The notes below the pieces were generated by a model. That model saw only the letters and a list, made by a program, of their open reading frames with translations. It did not search any database and was not told the DNA's origin. From assembly GCA_023433275.1 (NCBI GenBank), contig JAEZDN010000052.1, positions 62,001 through 126,000 of the forward strand: a stretch of 64,000 nt of DNA, read 5' to 3'. Of the stretch, positions 1 through 8,347 are shown piece by piece (positions within the stretch are counted from its first letter, which is position 1; each line of letters starts with the position of its first letter). A program made the position numbers and the translations under genes. This stretch comes from Verrucomicrobiota bacterium. Its GTDB lineage: Bacteria > Verrucomicrobiota > Verrucomicrobiia > Opitutales > Opitutaceae.

Positions 1-253
1 GCGTTTGCCCATAATTCCTGTCCGTTGGGAAAAACAGGGGCGTGGGATCCAGCAACTCTGCCCGCTCCCGGAGAATGACGTCTTCCCCGGACGACCCCGT
101 GCCCGCGAGCCGCACAAAGGGCGCCACACCGCGCACACCGTTTGGTACCGGCATCGGCCGGCTCTTCAACCACCACGCCCAAGCCCCCACCGCGGCGAGC
201 CCGGTCACCATTCCAACCCACACCCGCCGCTTGATGGCCCGATGGTGCGCCAT
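1..253 (-). CDS. Membrane-anchored protein of the ExbBD operon (N-terminal part, runs off the window)
   Basis: An open frame starts at the ATG at 253-251, 11 bases after the exbD-type stop, and is still open at the left edge (84 codons visible). The visible protein has a basic N-terminus (MAHHRAIKRR), one hydrophobic helix at about residues 11-30, then a soluble region rich in Pro and Arg. This is the layout of a single-pass inner-membrane protein facing the periplasm. In comparable operons this slot is often a TonB-like transducer or a small accessory protein, but the C-terminus needed to decide is outside the window. I therefore make no functional call beyond membership of the ExbB/ExbD unit. 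Confidence 0.6.
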   Translation of the reverse strand, partial: MAHHRAIKRRVWVGMVTGLAAVGAWAWWLKSRPMPVPNGVRGVAPFVRLAGTGSSGEDVILRERAELLDPTPLFFPTDRNYGQT

Positions 254-263
254 GGTAACGCTA

Positions 264-725
264 TTAACGGGGTTCGCCTGACGTGGATTGCTCCGCCGCC
301 GCGAGCACGTTGGTGAAACCAACTTCCTTGGCCATCTCGCACAAGTTAAGGAATGCCTGCAGCGACACCTGCCGATCCGATCGGACGAGCATGACTGCAC
401 CAGGATGTTTCCGGACGTATTCCGCCATGCGCGGACGCAACTCCTCGAGCCGGTACATGCCCCCCTCGAACAGGATGACATCGTCCCGACGATAGCTGAC
501 GACGACCGACGCGGGCCCTGCCCCCTCCGTGGCGCTCGCGATCTGCGGGAGCGTCAGGCCCTCCTCCCCGCCCACGCCCACCGCGAGCCCCGGCGCCAGA
601 ACGAATCGCGACCCCAGCAACCCAAAGAACAGGGCGATCAATCCCACATTCACCCACGCGAAAAAATCGAGGTCCCGGGGCGCCGGGCTGAGGCGCGACT
701 GCAATTCCAGCGGCTGGGTAATCAT
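264..725 (-). CDS. ExbD/TolR-family biopolymer transport protein
   Basis: A protein of 153 residues. A soluble N-terminus of about 25 residues is followed by one membrane segment (VNVGLIALFFGLLGSRFV, about residues 26-43) and a periplasmic domain ending in the ExbD-type pattern MLVRSDRQVSLQAFLNLCEMAKEVG. ExbD/TolR subunits work with ExbB/TolQ to turn the proton gradient into force on TonB- or Tol-type transducers. One oddity: the usual membrane Asp of ExbD lies at the start of the segment here (DLDFFAW), and which residue carries protons cannot be settled by eye. The start is at 725, because ATGA there overlaps the stop of the ExbB-type gene, which indicates translational coupling. Confidence 0.85.
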   Translation of the reverse strand: MITQPLELQSRLSPAPRDLDFFAWVNVGLIALFFGLLGSRFVLAPGLAVGVGGEEGLTLPQIASATEGAGPASVVVSYRRDDVILFEGGMYRLEELRPRMAEYVRKHPGAVMLVRSDRQVSLQAFLNLCEMAKEVGFTNVLAAAEQSTSGEPR

Positions 726-1366
726 GGCTTTCGTCCCTCGGCCCGGCCGTGTTCGGCCAAAAGGTAGCGCATCAACTCGTTGCCCGACCATTCCATGTCC
801 TGCACCAGCGTCCGAACTCGACCGGCCAAAAAATACCTCCCCAAGTGCGCTGGTATGGCCACCACCAACCCTGCCGCGGCGGTGAGCAGCGCTTCCCACA
901 TTCCGGCGGCCAGCACTTCCGGGGTCGCATAGCTCCCGCCCTGGCTGAACTGCCAGAATGTCCGGATCATCCCGAGAAGCGTGCCCAACAATCCGAACAG
1001 GGGCGCGATTTGCGCGATGGCGGCCAGCGCGCCGATCCGACGTTCCAAAACCGGCAGCTCGATCAAGGCCGCTTCCTGAACCGCAAACCTCAGCGCCACC
1101 TCGTCATCGCTCGCATGGCGAAGGCCCGCTTTGACGAGTTTGGCCACCGGTCCCGGCGTCTCCTCGCAAAGGGTCAAGCCCTCCATCAACCGGTCCTTCT
1201 CCAACAAATTCTTGATGCCATTGAGGAATTCCGTCGATCGGATCTGCGCGCGGTGGAGAAAGAGCCCCCGCTCGACGAACACGACGAGCGCTGCGAGCCC
1301 GAGCCCGCCCAGCAGCCACATGACTGGTCCACCCTGGGTGAAAATGCTGTAGCTGAATGCGGTCAT
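722..1366 (-). CDS. MotA/TolQ/ExbB-family proton channel protein
   Basis: A protein of 214 residues. It has an N-terminal membrane helix (GGPVMWLLGGLGLAALVVFV), a cytoplasmic region, and two further helices around residues 115-180 that include the conserved MotA/TolQ/ExbB core (IAQIAPLFGLLGTLLGMI, then AAAGLVVAIPAHLG). The family forms the multimeric stator-like channel that partners ExbD. It lies 49 bases downstream of the TPR gene and overlaps the ExbD-type gene by ATGA. TPR plus ExbB plus ExbD units are common in Verrucomicrobiota and Bacteroidota, where they are thought to energise outer-membrane uptake. The specific transducer is not visible here. Confidence 0.9.
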   Translation of the reverse strand: MTAFSYSIFTQGGPVMWLLGGLGLAALVVFVERGLFLHRAQIRSTEFLNGIKNLLEKDRLMEGLTLCEETPGPVAKLVKAGLRHASDDEVALRFAVQEAALIELPVLERRIGALAAIAQIAPLFGLLGTLLGMIRTFWQFSQGGSYATPEVLAAGMWEALLTAAAGLVVAIPAHLGRYFLAGRVRTLVQDMEWSGNELMRYLLAEHGRAEGRKP

Positions 1367-1415
1367 GGTTGTGCGCGCATCATGCCCCCGGCTCCGCGTC
1401 CGTCCACGTCAAAGC

Positions 1416-4016
1416 TCACGACGGGCCTCCGGCACGGAAGCGCGCGAGCTTCGCCTGCGCCATCGCCGCCCCGCTGAGTTTGTTGTCCACGATCAACTGG
1501 TACGCGCGCTGCGCCTCATCCAGTCGCCCCGCGTCCTCGTGAATTTGCGCGAGTTCAACCAGCGATTTCGAAAGCCAGTAACGGCCCTTGCCTCCCAGCG
1601 TCGCGGCCTGGTTGCCATCAAGGAGAAATGCGTCCACCACCGACCAGAAAACCGCCAGCGCCTTGTCGACCTGCCCGGACTTGGCGAGCGCGTAACCCCA
1701 CTTGAACCCGGCTTCCACCCGCAGGTCCGTCGCAGCCGAGGGCAGGTCGCGCAAGCGCTCGTAGATCGCCACGGCGCTTTCTTGATTGGACAAATTGTTG
1801 GCGCCCTGCGCGAGCAGGCTGTCCGCCAAGGCGAGATGGGCCAGCAGTTCGTCCGGATGTCCCGCATAATTGTTCAACAGGTACTCATACACGAGGCGCG
1901 CGTTGGGAAAATCATCCAGCTTCCGGAAGAGATGCCCCTGCTTCAGTCGCGCATGGAAAACCAGGTCGTCGGAAGGATAGCGCGTGATCAGCCGCTCGAT
2001 CTGCTTGTTCGCTTCCCGGAGGTGACGGTCCAGTCCCTGGCGCTCCAGGATCAGCGCCGCCTGGTAGAGGGCGAGCGGCGCATACTCGCTTTCCTGATAA
2101 TCCTTCGTGTCGACAAAATCGATCAGCACCCGTTGCGCCGACGCCAGGTCGCCCCGCTGGGCCAGGTGATCCGCCTGCACCAGGTACGAGTACTGCGCTG
2201 CCGTCGTCAGCCGATAATCAGCGCGCAGACGATCCAGCACGGCGAATCCCTCCGGATCGCGGTTCAGCGCCAGCATCGCCTGCGCCTTCAGCAACAACGT
2301 CGTGCTGGTCACATCCGCCTTCAACGCCGCGTCGAGCGCCCCGTCCGACTGGAGCGAATCCAGCAGCTCCTCCGCCTGCCGCAAGGCGGTCTCCGGGTCG
2401 GAATTGTCAAACGCCAGGCGCGCCCTCAGCCACATGAGCCGGATGCGCAGATCTTCCGGCACCCCTTGCGAGCCGGAGGCCAGCAGACGTTCCACCCGCG
2501 CGTAGGCGGCCGGGGTTTGCCCCCGCACCTGCATCTCGCGCACGAGGTTCCATTCCGCCTGCCAGCGATTGACCGCGTCGAACCCGGGCTCGGCCGCCGC
2601 TTCGTCCAACTGCGCCGCCGCGGCCTCGAGCCGATCCGCGCGGATCTCAGCCAGCACGCGCTGGAAGATCAGGAGGCCCGCCGACGCCGCCAACGGCGCC
2701 TCGCGCAGCGCCGCATCATAGGCATCGGCGGCGTTCCGAAAATCCTCCGCGCGGAAAAACGCCTCGGCGAGGAGCACGCCCAGTTCCGCCCGCTTCTGGC
2801 CCGCCGGCAACAAGGCCCGCAACTGCGCCACCACATCCGCCGCGGTGCGGTACCGCTTGAGTTCCCAGGCAACCCCCAGCCGCACCTCGAGGGCTTCGGA
2901 CTTGAGCGGGGTGGCGGGATAATTCTCCAGCAACCTCCGCGCGTCCTCCTCCGCCACCGCGTATAGCTTGTCGATCAGCGCCGCATGCGCCCGCACCAGC
3001 AGCAAATCCTCTACGACCGGGCTGGGGGGCTGCGCATTGATCAGCTCCCCGAGATCGTGGCGCAACTGCGTGCGATCCCCCGCGGAAGTCGCCCCGCGCG
3101 CCAGCAAGTGAAGCGCGAGTCGTTGCGTCTCGGCCCGGAGCGCGCCCCGCAACAATTGGCGAAAGGCCTGGCGTCCGGCCTGGCTCCCCTCGCCTGCGAT
3201 CAAACCGAGCAACAGCCGGATCTGGTCGGCCGTCTGGCGCTCCGTCACCGGCAACGCGGCCAGTTGATTCTGCAGTGCCGCCTGCGCCTCGTTGGCCCGG
3301 CCCAACTCCGCCAGGGCCACCGCATAGCTTCGCAAGGCATCGTAGCCCAGGCGCGTACCCTGGAACCGCTCCATGTTGCCCCGCAAGGTCGCCAATGTCG
3401 CCTCGTTCGCCTGCCCGGTGCGCAAATGGGCCTGCTCTCTCGCCAGGGTGAACCGCGCCCGCTGCAGTTCTGAAACGGCCGCCCCGATCGCCTGCTCGAA
3501 GAGCCCATTGGCCCGCAACACGTCGCCGTCGGCATACAGCACGCTCGCGGCCAGGAAATGCCACCACGCGCGGTCCGGTTCCGGGAGATCCTCCACCCGG
3601 CCCGCGGCCAGCGCCGCCCGCGCCCGCGCCATGTTCCTCTCCGCCAGCGCAAGCAAGCCCACGCGCAGGTGGTACACACTCGATGCCGGCCCATCGTATC
3701 GCTCCAACGCCTGCGCAGCGGCCGGCACATGGCCACCATCCAACAACGCCGTCACCAACGAGAGCGTGACCACCGCCCGGGTCTCATCCGGCACGCTCCC
3801 ATCCGCCAGGACGGTCCGATAAATTGTCTCCGCCGTCCCGGGAAAACCCGCCTGCAAGGCGCGGTCCGCGCGGTTGATCGCAACCATCCACCCGCCCGGC
3901 ACCGCGCGCGTGGCCGCCGCTGCCGGCGCCAGCGGGCTGGCATCCGCGACCTGCGCATTGAGCCCAACCGTCGTCAGGCACAGCAGCCAAAAAAAGGGGC
4001 GCACAGGCATCATCAT
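1416..4016 (-). CDS. Large periplasmic tetratricopeptide-repeat protein
   Basis: A protein of 866 residues with a signal peptide (MMMPVRPFFWLLCLTTVGLN, with a likely signal-peptidase site near AQVADA), followed by helical TPR-type repeats along most of its length, for example AINRADRALQAGFPGTAETI near the start and GRLDEAQRAYQLIVDNKL at the end. It heads the ExbB/ExbD operon, so it probably acts as a periplasmic scaffold for the energised complex; this is inferred from context. Three consecutive ATGs (4016, 4013, 4010) and one further upstream (4028) are possible starts. I chose 4016 because it gives a compact signal peptide. Large TPR proteins of this kind are hard to assign further from sequence alone. 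Confidence 0.85.
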   Translation of the reverse strand: MMMPVRPFFWLLCLTTVGLNAQVADASPLAPAAAATRAVPGGWMVAINRADRALQAGFPGTAETIYRTVLADGSVPDETRAVVTLSLVTALLDGGHVPAAAQALERYDGPASSVYHLRVGLLALAERNMARARAALAAGRVEDLPEPDRAWWHFLAASVLYADGDVLRANGLFEQAIGAAVSELQRARFTLAREQAHLRTGQANEATLATLRGNMERFQGTRLGYDALRSYAVALAELGRANEAQAALQNQLAALPVTERQTADQIRLLLGLIAGEGSQAGRQAFRQLLRGALRAETQRLALHLLARGATSAGDRTQLRHDLGELINAQPPSPVVEDLLLVRAHAALIDKLYAVAEEDARRLLENYPATPLKSEALEVRLGVAWELKRYRTAADVVAQLRALLPAGQKRAELGVLLAEAFFRAEDFRNAADAYDAALREAPLAASAGLLIFQRVLAEIRADRLEAAAAQLDEAAAEPGFDAVNRWQAEWNLVREMQVRGQTPAAYARVERLLASGSQGVPEDLRIRLMWLRARLAFDNSDPETALRQAEELLDSLQSDGALDAALKADVTSTTLLLKAQAMLALNRDPEGFAVLDRLRADYRLTTAAQYSYLVQADHLAQRGDLASAQRVLIDFVDTKDYQESEYAPLALYQAALILERQGLDRHLREANKQIERLITRYPSDDLVFHARLKQGHLFRKLDDFPNARLVYEYLLNNYAGHPDELLAHLALADSLLAQGANNLSNQESAVAIYERLRDLPSAATDLRVEAGFKWGYALAKSGQVDKALAVFWSVVDAFLLDGNQAATLGGKGRYWLSKSLVELAQIHEDAGRLDEAQRAYQLIVDNKLSGAAMAQAKLARFRAGGPS

Positions 4017-4161
4017 GGACCGTTCCATCGTGCCACCGGCTTCCGACGCTGGCAAGCGCCGCCTGCTCCAAACTTGCCCCGCACCTGTAAGGGGAAAATT
4101 CTCGCGCCTCCGTCCACTATGCGGCACAAACGCCGCGTTCGACTCAACCCCTCCCTCCCTC

Positions 4162-4764
4162 ATGAGTACCGCCCTCCTCCTGCTTCTCATCATCGGTGGC
4201 GCCGCCTTGCTGTTCGGTCTCTGGTTGATCGGCGCCTACAACGGCCTCGTCACCCTGCGCAACCGGTTCAAGAACGCCTTCGCGCAGATCGACGTCCAAC
4301 TGAAACGCCGCTACGACCTGATCCCCAACCTCGTCGAAACCGCGAAGGGTTATCTCAAACACGAGCGCGAGACCCTCGAGGCCGTGATCCAGGCCCGCAA
4401 TATTGCCGCCTCCGCCGCCAAGGCCGCGGCGGCCAATCCCGCCGACGCCTCGGCCATCAAGGGCCTGCTCGGCGCCGAGTCCGGCCTCGCCGGCGCGCTC
4501 TCGCGTCTGATGGTCGTGTCCGAGGCCTATCCGGACCTCAAGGCCAACCAAAACATGATGCAACTGACCGAGGAGCTCACCTCGACCGAGAACAAGATCT
4601 CATTCGCCCGCCAGGCCTATAACGACGCCGTCACCGCCTACAACACGAAGCGCGAGGTCTTTCCGACCGTGATCATCGCCGGGATGTTCAACTTCTCCGA
4701 GGCCGCTCTCTTCCAAGTCGACAACGCCGCGGAACGCACCGCGCCGCAGGTGAAGTTCTCCTGA
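4162..4764 (+). CDS. lemA: LemA family protein
   Basis: A protein of 200 residues. One N-terminal membrane helix (residues 2-22) is followed by the characteristic LemA stretch YNGLVTLRNRFKNAFAQIDV and RRYDLIPNLVETAKGYLKHE, and the family C-terminus FPTVIIAGMFNFSEAALF. LemA proteins form a four-helix bundle exposed outside the inner membrane; their biochemical role is unknown. The gene is 84 bases upstream of an M48 metalloprotease in the same direction. This pairing recurs in many bacteria and suggests a shared envelope quality-control role. Start at 4162: the frame is open further upstream, but family similarity and the membrane helix begin here. Confidence 0.93.
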   Translation: MSTALLLLLIIGGAALLFGLWLIGAYNGLVTLRNRFKNAFAQIDVQLKRRYDLIPNLVETAKGYLKHERETLEAVIQARNIAASAAKAAAANPADASAIKGLLGAESGLAGALSRLMVVSEAYPDLKANQNMMQLTEELTSTENKISFARQAYNDAVTAYNTKREVFPTVIIAGMFNFSEAALFQVDNAAERTAPQVKFS

Positions 4765-4848
4765 AGCTGTCAGCGATCAGCTCTCAGACTTCAGTCAGGG
4801 AACGGTTCCGGCTGCTGACTGCTGACCGCTGAGGGCCGCCCGTTCTCC
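4765..4848 (+). repeat. Low-complexity spacer with CAG/CTG-type near-repeats
   Basis: The spacer between lemA and the protease gene holds short related words (GTCAGCGATCAGCTCTCAG, then GCTGACTGCTGACCGCTGA) that partly pair with each other. It could be a degraded copy of a dispersed spacer repeat or simply a weak hairpin in the lemA-protease transcript. No second full copy is seen in this window. Confidence 0.3.
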
Positions 4849-6870
4849 ATGGATTTCTTCGAGGCCCAGGACCGCGCCCGCCGCCGATCCAAACGGCTGG
4901 TCTTCCTGTTCGTCCTCGCCGTCCTGGGCACCATCGCCGCCAGCTATGTCGCGGCCATCGCCATTGCCCAGGCCACCGGGCGGACGCGTAATCTCGAGAC
5001 CGGCTACTGGGAATATCAACGCACCGCGCGCTGGCCGGACGCTGGCATCCGCCATCCCTGGTGGGATCCGCGCCTGCTGCTCGCTGTCGCCGGGGGCACG
5101 CTGGCCATCGTCAGTTGCGCCTCGCTCTACAAATGGTCGCAAATGCGCCAGGGCGGCGCCGCCATCGCCGCGATGGTCGGCGGCCGCCCCGTGAGTCCCA
5201 CATCCACCGATCTCCAGGAGCGACGCCTGCTCAACGTGGTGGAGGAGATGGCGATCGCGTCCGGGATTCCCGTGCCCGCCGTGTTTGTCCTCGACCAGGA
5301 ACCGGGGCTCAACGCCTTTGCCGCCGGGCTCACGACCGCCGACGCCGCCGTCGCCGTCACCCGCGGCACGCTCGACAAGCTGACGCGCGACGAACTCCAG
5401 GGCGTGATCGCCCACGAGTTCAGCCACATCCTCAACGGCGACATGAGGCTCAACGTCCGCATCACCGCCATCGTCTTCGGCATCCTCGTCATCGGCCTGC
5501 TCGGCCGCGGCGTGCTGTACTCGGTGGGCCGCGGTCGCGTGCGCTCCGGCGGCAAGAACAAGGGAGGCGCCGTGGCCGCCGCGCTCGCCGTCGGCCTCGC
5601 GATGATGATCATCGGTTACATCGGCTACTTCTTCGGCCGGCTGATCCAGGCCGCCGTGTCCCGCCAGCGCGAGTTCCTCGCCGACGCCTCCGCCGTCCAA
5701 TTCACCCGCAACCCGCTCGGCATTGCCGGCGCGCTCAAGAAGATCGGCGGCTTCGCGCTCGGGGGTAACATGAAGAACAACCACGCCGGTGAAATCGGAC
5801 ACTTCTTTTTTGCCCAGGCCTTCCGCTCAAACTTCGGCGGGCTCTGGGCCACCCACCCGCCCCTTGAGGAACGGATCCGCGCCGTCGAACCCCAGTGGGA
5901 CGGGAAGCTGTTCAACCCACCCGAGGTCGTGGACATCCGGAATGAATCCTTCGCGACCGCCGGATTCGGCGGCGCACGCTACTCGCCGGACGAGACCCTC
6001 CGCCGCGTCCATGAATCTCCGGCCGAGCTCCCGCCCCTCCAGCCCCGCGCGCGCATCGCATTCGAGCCCCGCCGCGCGCTGACTGACATCGGCACGCTGA
6101 CTGATTCCCATTTCCGACACGCCCAACTTTTGCTCGAGGGCATTCCCACGGGCCTGCGCGACGCGGTGCATGAGCCCGCGGCGGCCCAGGTGGTCGTGTA
6201 CGGGCTTCTCCTGAGCGGCGACAAGGCAGCCCGCGACGCGCAGCAGGCGCTGGTTGCCCGGCATGCGGGGCCCGATGTTGGCGCCCAGCTCGCGGCGTTG
6301 CGGCCCGCATTGAGCGTGATCGACCCCGCCGCGCGCATTCCCCTTCTCCAGCTCGCGCAGCCGGCCCTGCGCTCACTCGATGCCGCCGGCATCGAACACT
6401 TTGCCGGCGTATTGGATGAACTCGTCCATGCCGATGACACCGTCACCCCCTTTGAATTCGCCCTGCAGAAAATGCTGTTGAGCCAGCTTCAGCTCGCGCG
6501 GAAACCGGACCGCCCGGTGCAATTCGACTCCTTCCCCGCCGTCGCCCGGGAAATCAACGTCGTGCTCTCGGCGCTCGCCCAATTGTCCCCGGCCGACGCA
6601 CCGGCCGCATTTGCCGCCGGCGCGGCCCAGCTCCCCCTCCTCGCTGGGCGATTGGCGGTGCTCGAACCGGCCGCCTGCGGACTCGTCCAGGTGGATGCGG
6701 CGCTGGATAAACTCGCCGTCAGCTCGCTGCCCATCCGCAAACGCCTGCTGCTCGCCGCGGCGCACGTTATCGGCAGCGATGGTTCCATCAGCCTCGAGGA
6801 AGGGGAAATGTACCGGGCGCTCGCCGCGGCGCTCGACGTGCCCATGCCCCGACTGGAACCAGCCGCCTGA
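4849..6870 (+). CDS. M48-family zinc metalloprotease (HtpX-like) with a long C-terminal extension
   Basis: A protein of 673 residues. Membrane helices lie at about 18-40 and 80-97, and again at about 202-222 and 240-265 after the active site. The zinc motif HEFSH is at residues 189-193 and the third-ligand Glu is at 275 (REFLADASAVQ), the classic M48 arrangement. The family degrades misfolded membrane or envelope proteins. The extension after about residue 400 is helical and ends in a stretch (HVIGSDGSISLEEGEMYRAL) that resembles the acidic motif of TerB-like domains. M48 proteases are usually about 280-300 residues, so half of this protein is an additional module. It follows lemA. Confidence 0.93.
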   Translation: MDFFEAQDRARRRSKRLVFLFVLAVLGTIAASYVAAIAIAQATGRTRNLETGYWEYQRTARWPDAGIRHPWWDPRLLLAVAGGTLAIVSCASLYKWSQMRQGGAAIAAMVGGRPVSPTSTDLQERRLLNVVEEMAIASGIPVPAVFVLDQEPGLNAFAAGLTTADAAVAVTRGTLDKLTRDELQGVIAHEFSHILNGDMRLNVRITAIVFGILVIGLLGRGVLYSVGRGRVRSGGKNKGGAVAAALAVGLAMMIIGYIGYFFGRLIQAAVSRQREFLADASAVQFTRNPLGIAGALKKIGGFALGGNMKNNHAGEIGHFFFAQAFRSNFGGLWATHPPLEERIRAVEPQWDGKLFNPPEVVDIRNESFATAGFGGARYSPDETLRRVHESPAELPPLQPRARIAFEPRRALTDIGTLTDSHFRHAQLLLEGIPTGLRDAVHEPAAAQVVVYGLLLSGDKAARDAQQALVARHAGPDVGAQLAALRPALSVIDPAARIPLLQLAQPALRSLDAAGIEHFAGVLDELVHADDTVTPFEFALQKMLLSQLQLARKPDRPVQFDSFPAVAREINVVLSALAQLSPADAPAAFAAGAAQLPLLAGRLAVLEPAACGLVQVDAALDKLAVSSLPIRKRLLLAAAHVIGSDGSISLEEGEMYRALAAALDVPMPRLEPAA

Positions 6871-6891
6871 CCGGCCGGGCGCGGCCGCCCT

Positions 6892-7194
6892 TCAGTGCTT
6901 GATCTGGTTGATCACGATCGCGAGCGCGAGCGATCCGACGATCAGGCCCCGCGCCCAGCGTTTCCGCATCCTCTCGTCCGGGATGAGACGCGCCTCGCGC
7001 TTGGCCAGGGTCATGAAAAAGAGCCCCGGCAGCACCAGCACGTAGAGCCAGTGCACGCCCACGCGCACCAACAACCGGCCCAGCTCATCCGACAGGGGCC
7101 AGCCCAGCACGAACGTCGCGAACAACAACGCGAACGTCACGCTGTTGCCCTTGAACCCCCGCCACAGCCACGAGATCGCAAACGGGTTTTCCAT
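6892..7194 (-). CDS. Small membrane protein of unknown function
   Basis: A protein of 100 residues with three hydrophobic segments (about 18-34, 45-62 and 82-97) joined by short basic loops (AKREARLIPDERMRKRW). I do not recognise the family. The start at 7194 was chosen because the hydrophobic pattern begins here and the upstream in-frame sequence is the antisense of sufE. The gene is convergent with the protease gene (21-base gap) and divergent from the SufE gene (63 bases between starts), so it probably has its own promoter in that short gap. Confidence 0.65.
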   Translation of the reverse strand: MENPFAISWLWRGFKGNSVTFALLFATFVLGWPLSDELGRLLVRVGVHWLYVLVLPGLFFMTLAKREARLIPDERMRKRWARGLIVGSLALAIVINQIKH

Positions 7195-7257
7195 CCACGC
7201 ATTGAACGAAACCGACCGGCGCTTGCAAGCCGGCGCCCCGCCCTCACCTTCGCCCCC

Positions 7258-7671
7258 GTGACCCTGAAGGAAAAACAGGAACAGATGATCGCCGACCTGG
7301 CCCTGATCGACGATGCGCAGGAACGCCTGTCCGCGATCGTGGACCGCGCCCGCCGGCGTCCGGCCCTGCCCGACGCGGATCGCACCGAGGAAAATCGCGT
7401 CAAGGGCTGCGTCTCCCTCGCCTGGGTCGTGGGCGAAATGGACCAAGGGCTCTGTCGCTTCCGCAACGATGCCGATTCGCCGCTGGTGCGCGGCCTGATC
7501 GCCTTGCTCTGTGACTTCTATTGCGATGCCCCGCCGGCCGATGTGGCCGCCACCGAGCCAGAACTTTTCGAGCAACTGGGCGTGGCCCGCAACCTTAGCC
7601 CCACCCGACTCAACGGATTGCGCAGCGTCCGCGCTCGGATCCGCGACTACGCTCTCGCGCAGCAACGCTGA
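7258..7671 (+). CDS. SufE-family sulfur acceptor for cysteine desulfurase
   Basis: A protein of 137 residues. SufE takes persulfide sulfur from a SufS/CsdA-type desulfurase and stimulates it during Fe-S cluster assembly. The conserved motif RVKGCVSLAWV places the reactive cysteine at residue 51, the same number as in E. coli SufE. The rest follows the family, including the C-terminal LSPTRLNGLRSVRARI. The start is the GTG at 7258, which gives the normal N-terminus (VTLKEKQEQMIADLALIDD); an ATG at 7285 would remove part of the first helix. It is not next to a desulfurase gene; the sufS of this window is 46 kb away with its own sufU. Confidence 0.88.
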   Translation: MTLKEKQEQMIADLALIDDAQERLSAIVDRARRRPALPDADRTEENRVKGCVSLAWVVGEMDQGLCRFRNDADSPLVRGLIALLCDFYCDAPPADVAATEPELFEQLGVARNLSPTRLNGLRSVRARIRDYALAQQR

Positions 7672-7798
7672 GCCCCCGCGGCGCCCTCACCTCGATCATC
7701 TCGCGCATTGCTAGGTCCTCCCGCATCCCCAACGGACGCAGGGCGGCCTGAGTCGCCTCAAGTCGCCCCGCCCCTGTTTGCCCGCAATCACGCGGCAA

Positions 7799-8263
7799 CT
7801 ATGGCCCCAAAAGTCTTGGCCCGGAATCGGGGTCGCCCCCGTCCTCCTCCCCCGAATGATCCGGCCCTTGGCTCACGGGATCACCGGCCTCCAGGAATCG
7901 CCGGCCGTGCTCATAGTCCCACAGCCAGCACGAGCCATCATGACTGTCGTTCACCAGCATGAACTCCGGCGCCCCTGCTTCCGATGCGCTCGTGATATTG
8001 AACCGGCCCCCCGTGAGTCGCTCGACGGTCACCCGCAACCTCCGCAGGAGTTCGGCGTCGTCCACGACCACGGTCCAAAGACCGGCGACCACCACCGCCC
8101 GCGGTCCCGTGAAATAGTAGCCAAAAAAACGCGGCACCTTGAACCGACCGTTGATCCCGAGCCGCCGAGCGTGTTCCTCCACCGCCTCGATGAACTTGAT
8201 CCGCCAGGCCATGTCACGCGGCAGGCGCAGTTCGGGTATGTCGATGATCATGTTGTCCGTCAT
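7799..8263 (-). CDS. Conserved-looking protein of unknown function
   Basis: A protein of 154 residues, mostly soluble and of mixed alpha/beta character, with a distinctive aromatic stretch (FKVPRFFGYYFTGPRAVVVA) and a C-terminus rich in Asp, Gly and Pro. It has no signal peptide or membrane helix and I recognise no family. A purine-rich stretch (GGAAGGAAC) lies about 8 bases before the ATG at 8263 and supports this start. It is divergent from the TatD-type hydrolase with 84 bases between starts. Codon use matches its neighbours, which argues for a real gene. Confidence 0.6.
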   Translation of the reverse strand: MTDNMIIDIPELRLPRDMAWRIKFIEAVEEHARRLGINGRFKVPRFFGYYFTGPRAVVVAGLWTVVVDDAELLRRLRVTVERLTGGRFNITSASEAGAPEFMLVNDSHDGSCWLWDYEHGRRFLEAGDPVSQGPDHSGEEDGGDPDSGPRLLGP

Positions 8264-8347
8264 GGACGTGGTTCCTTCCGTGGTTGTCTCCTTAACGACC
8301 ACATTCCGCTCCAACTTAAGGCCGAACCGTGCCACCTTTTGGCCGCC

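Noticed and set aside
1365..2966. Long open frame on the plus strand (533 codons) opposite the TPR gene
   Set aside because: It is the antisense of a clear TPR coding sequence; its translation is rich in Arg, His and Gln without any family features, as usual for reverse frames in GC-rich genes.
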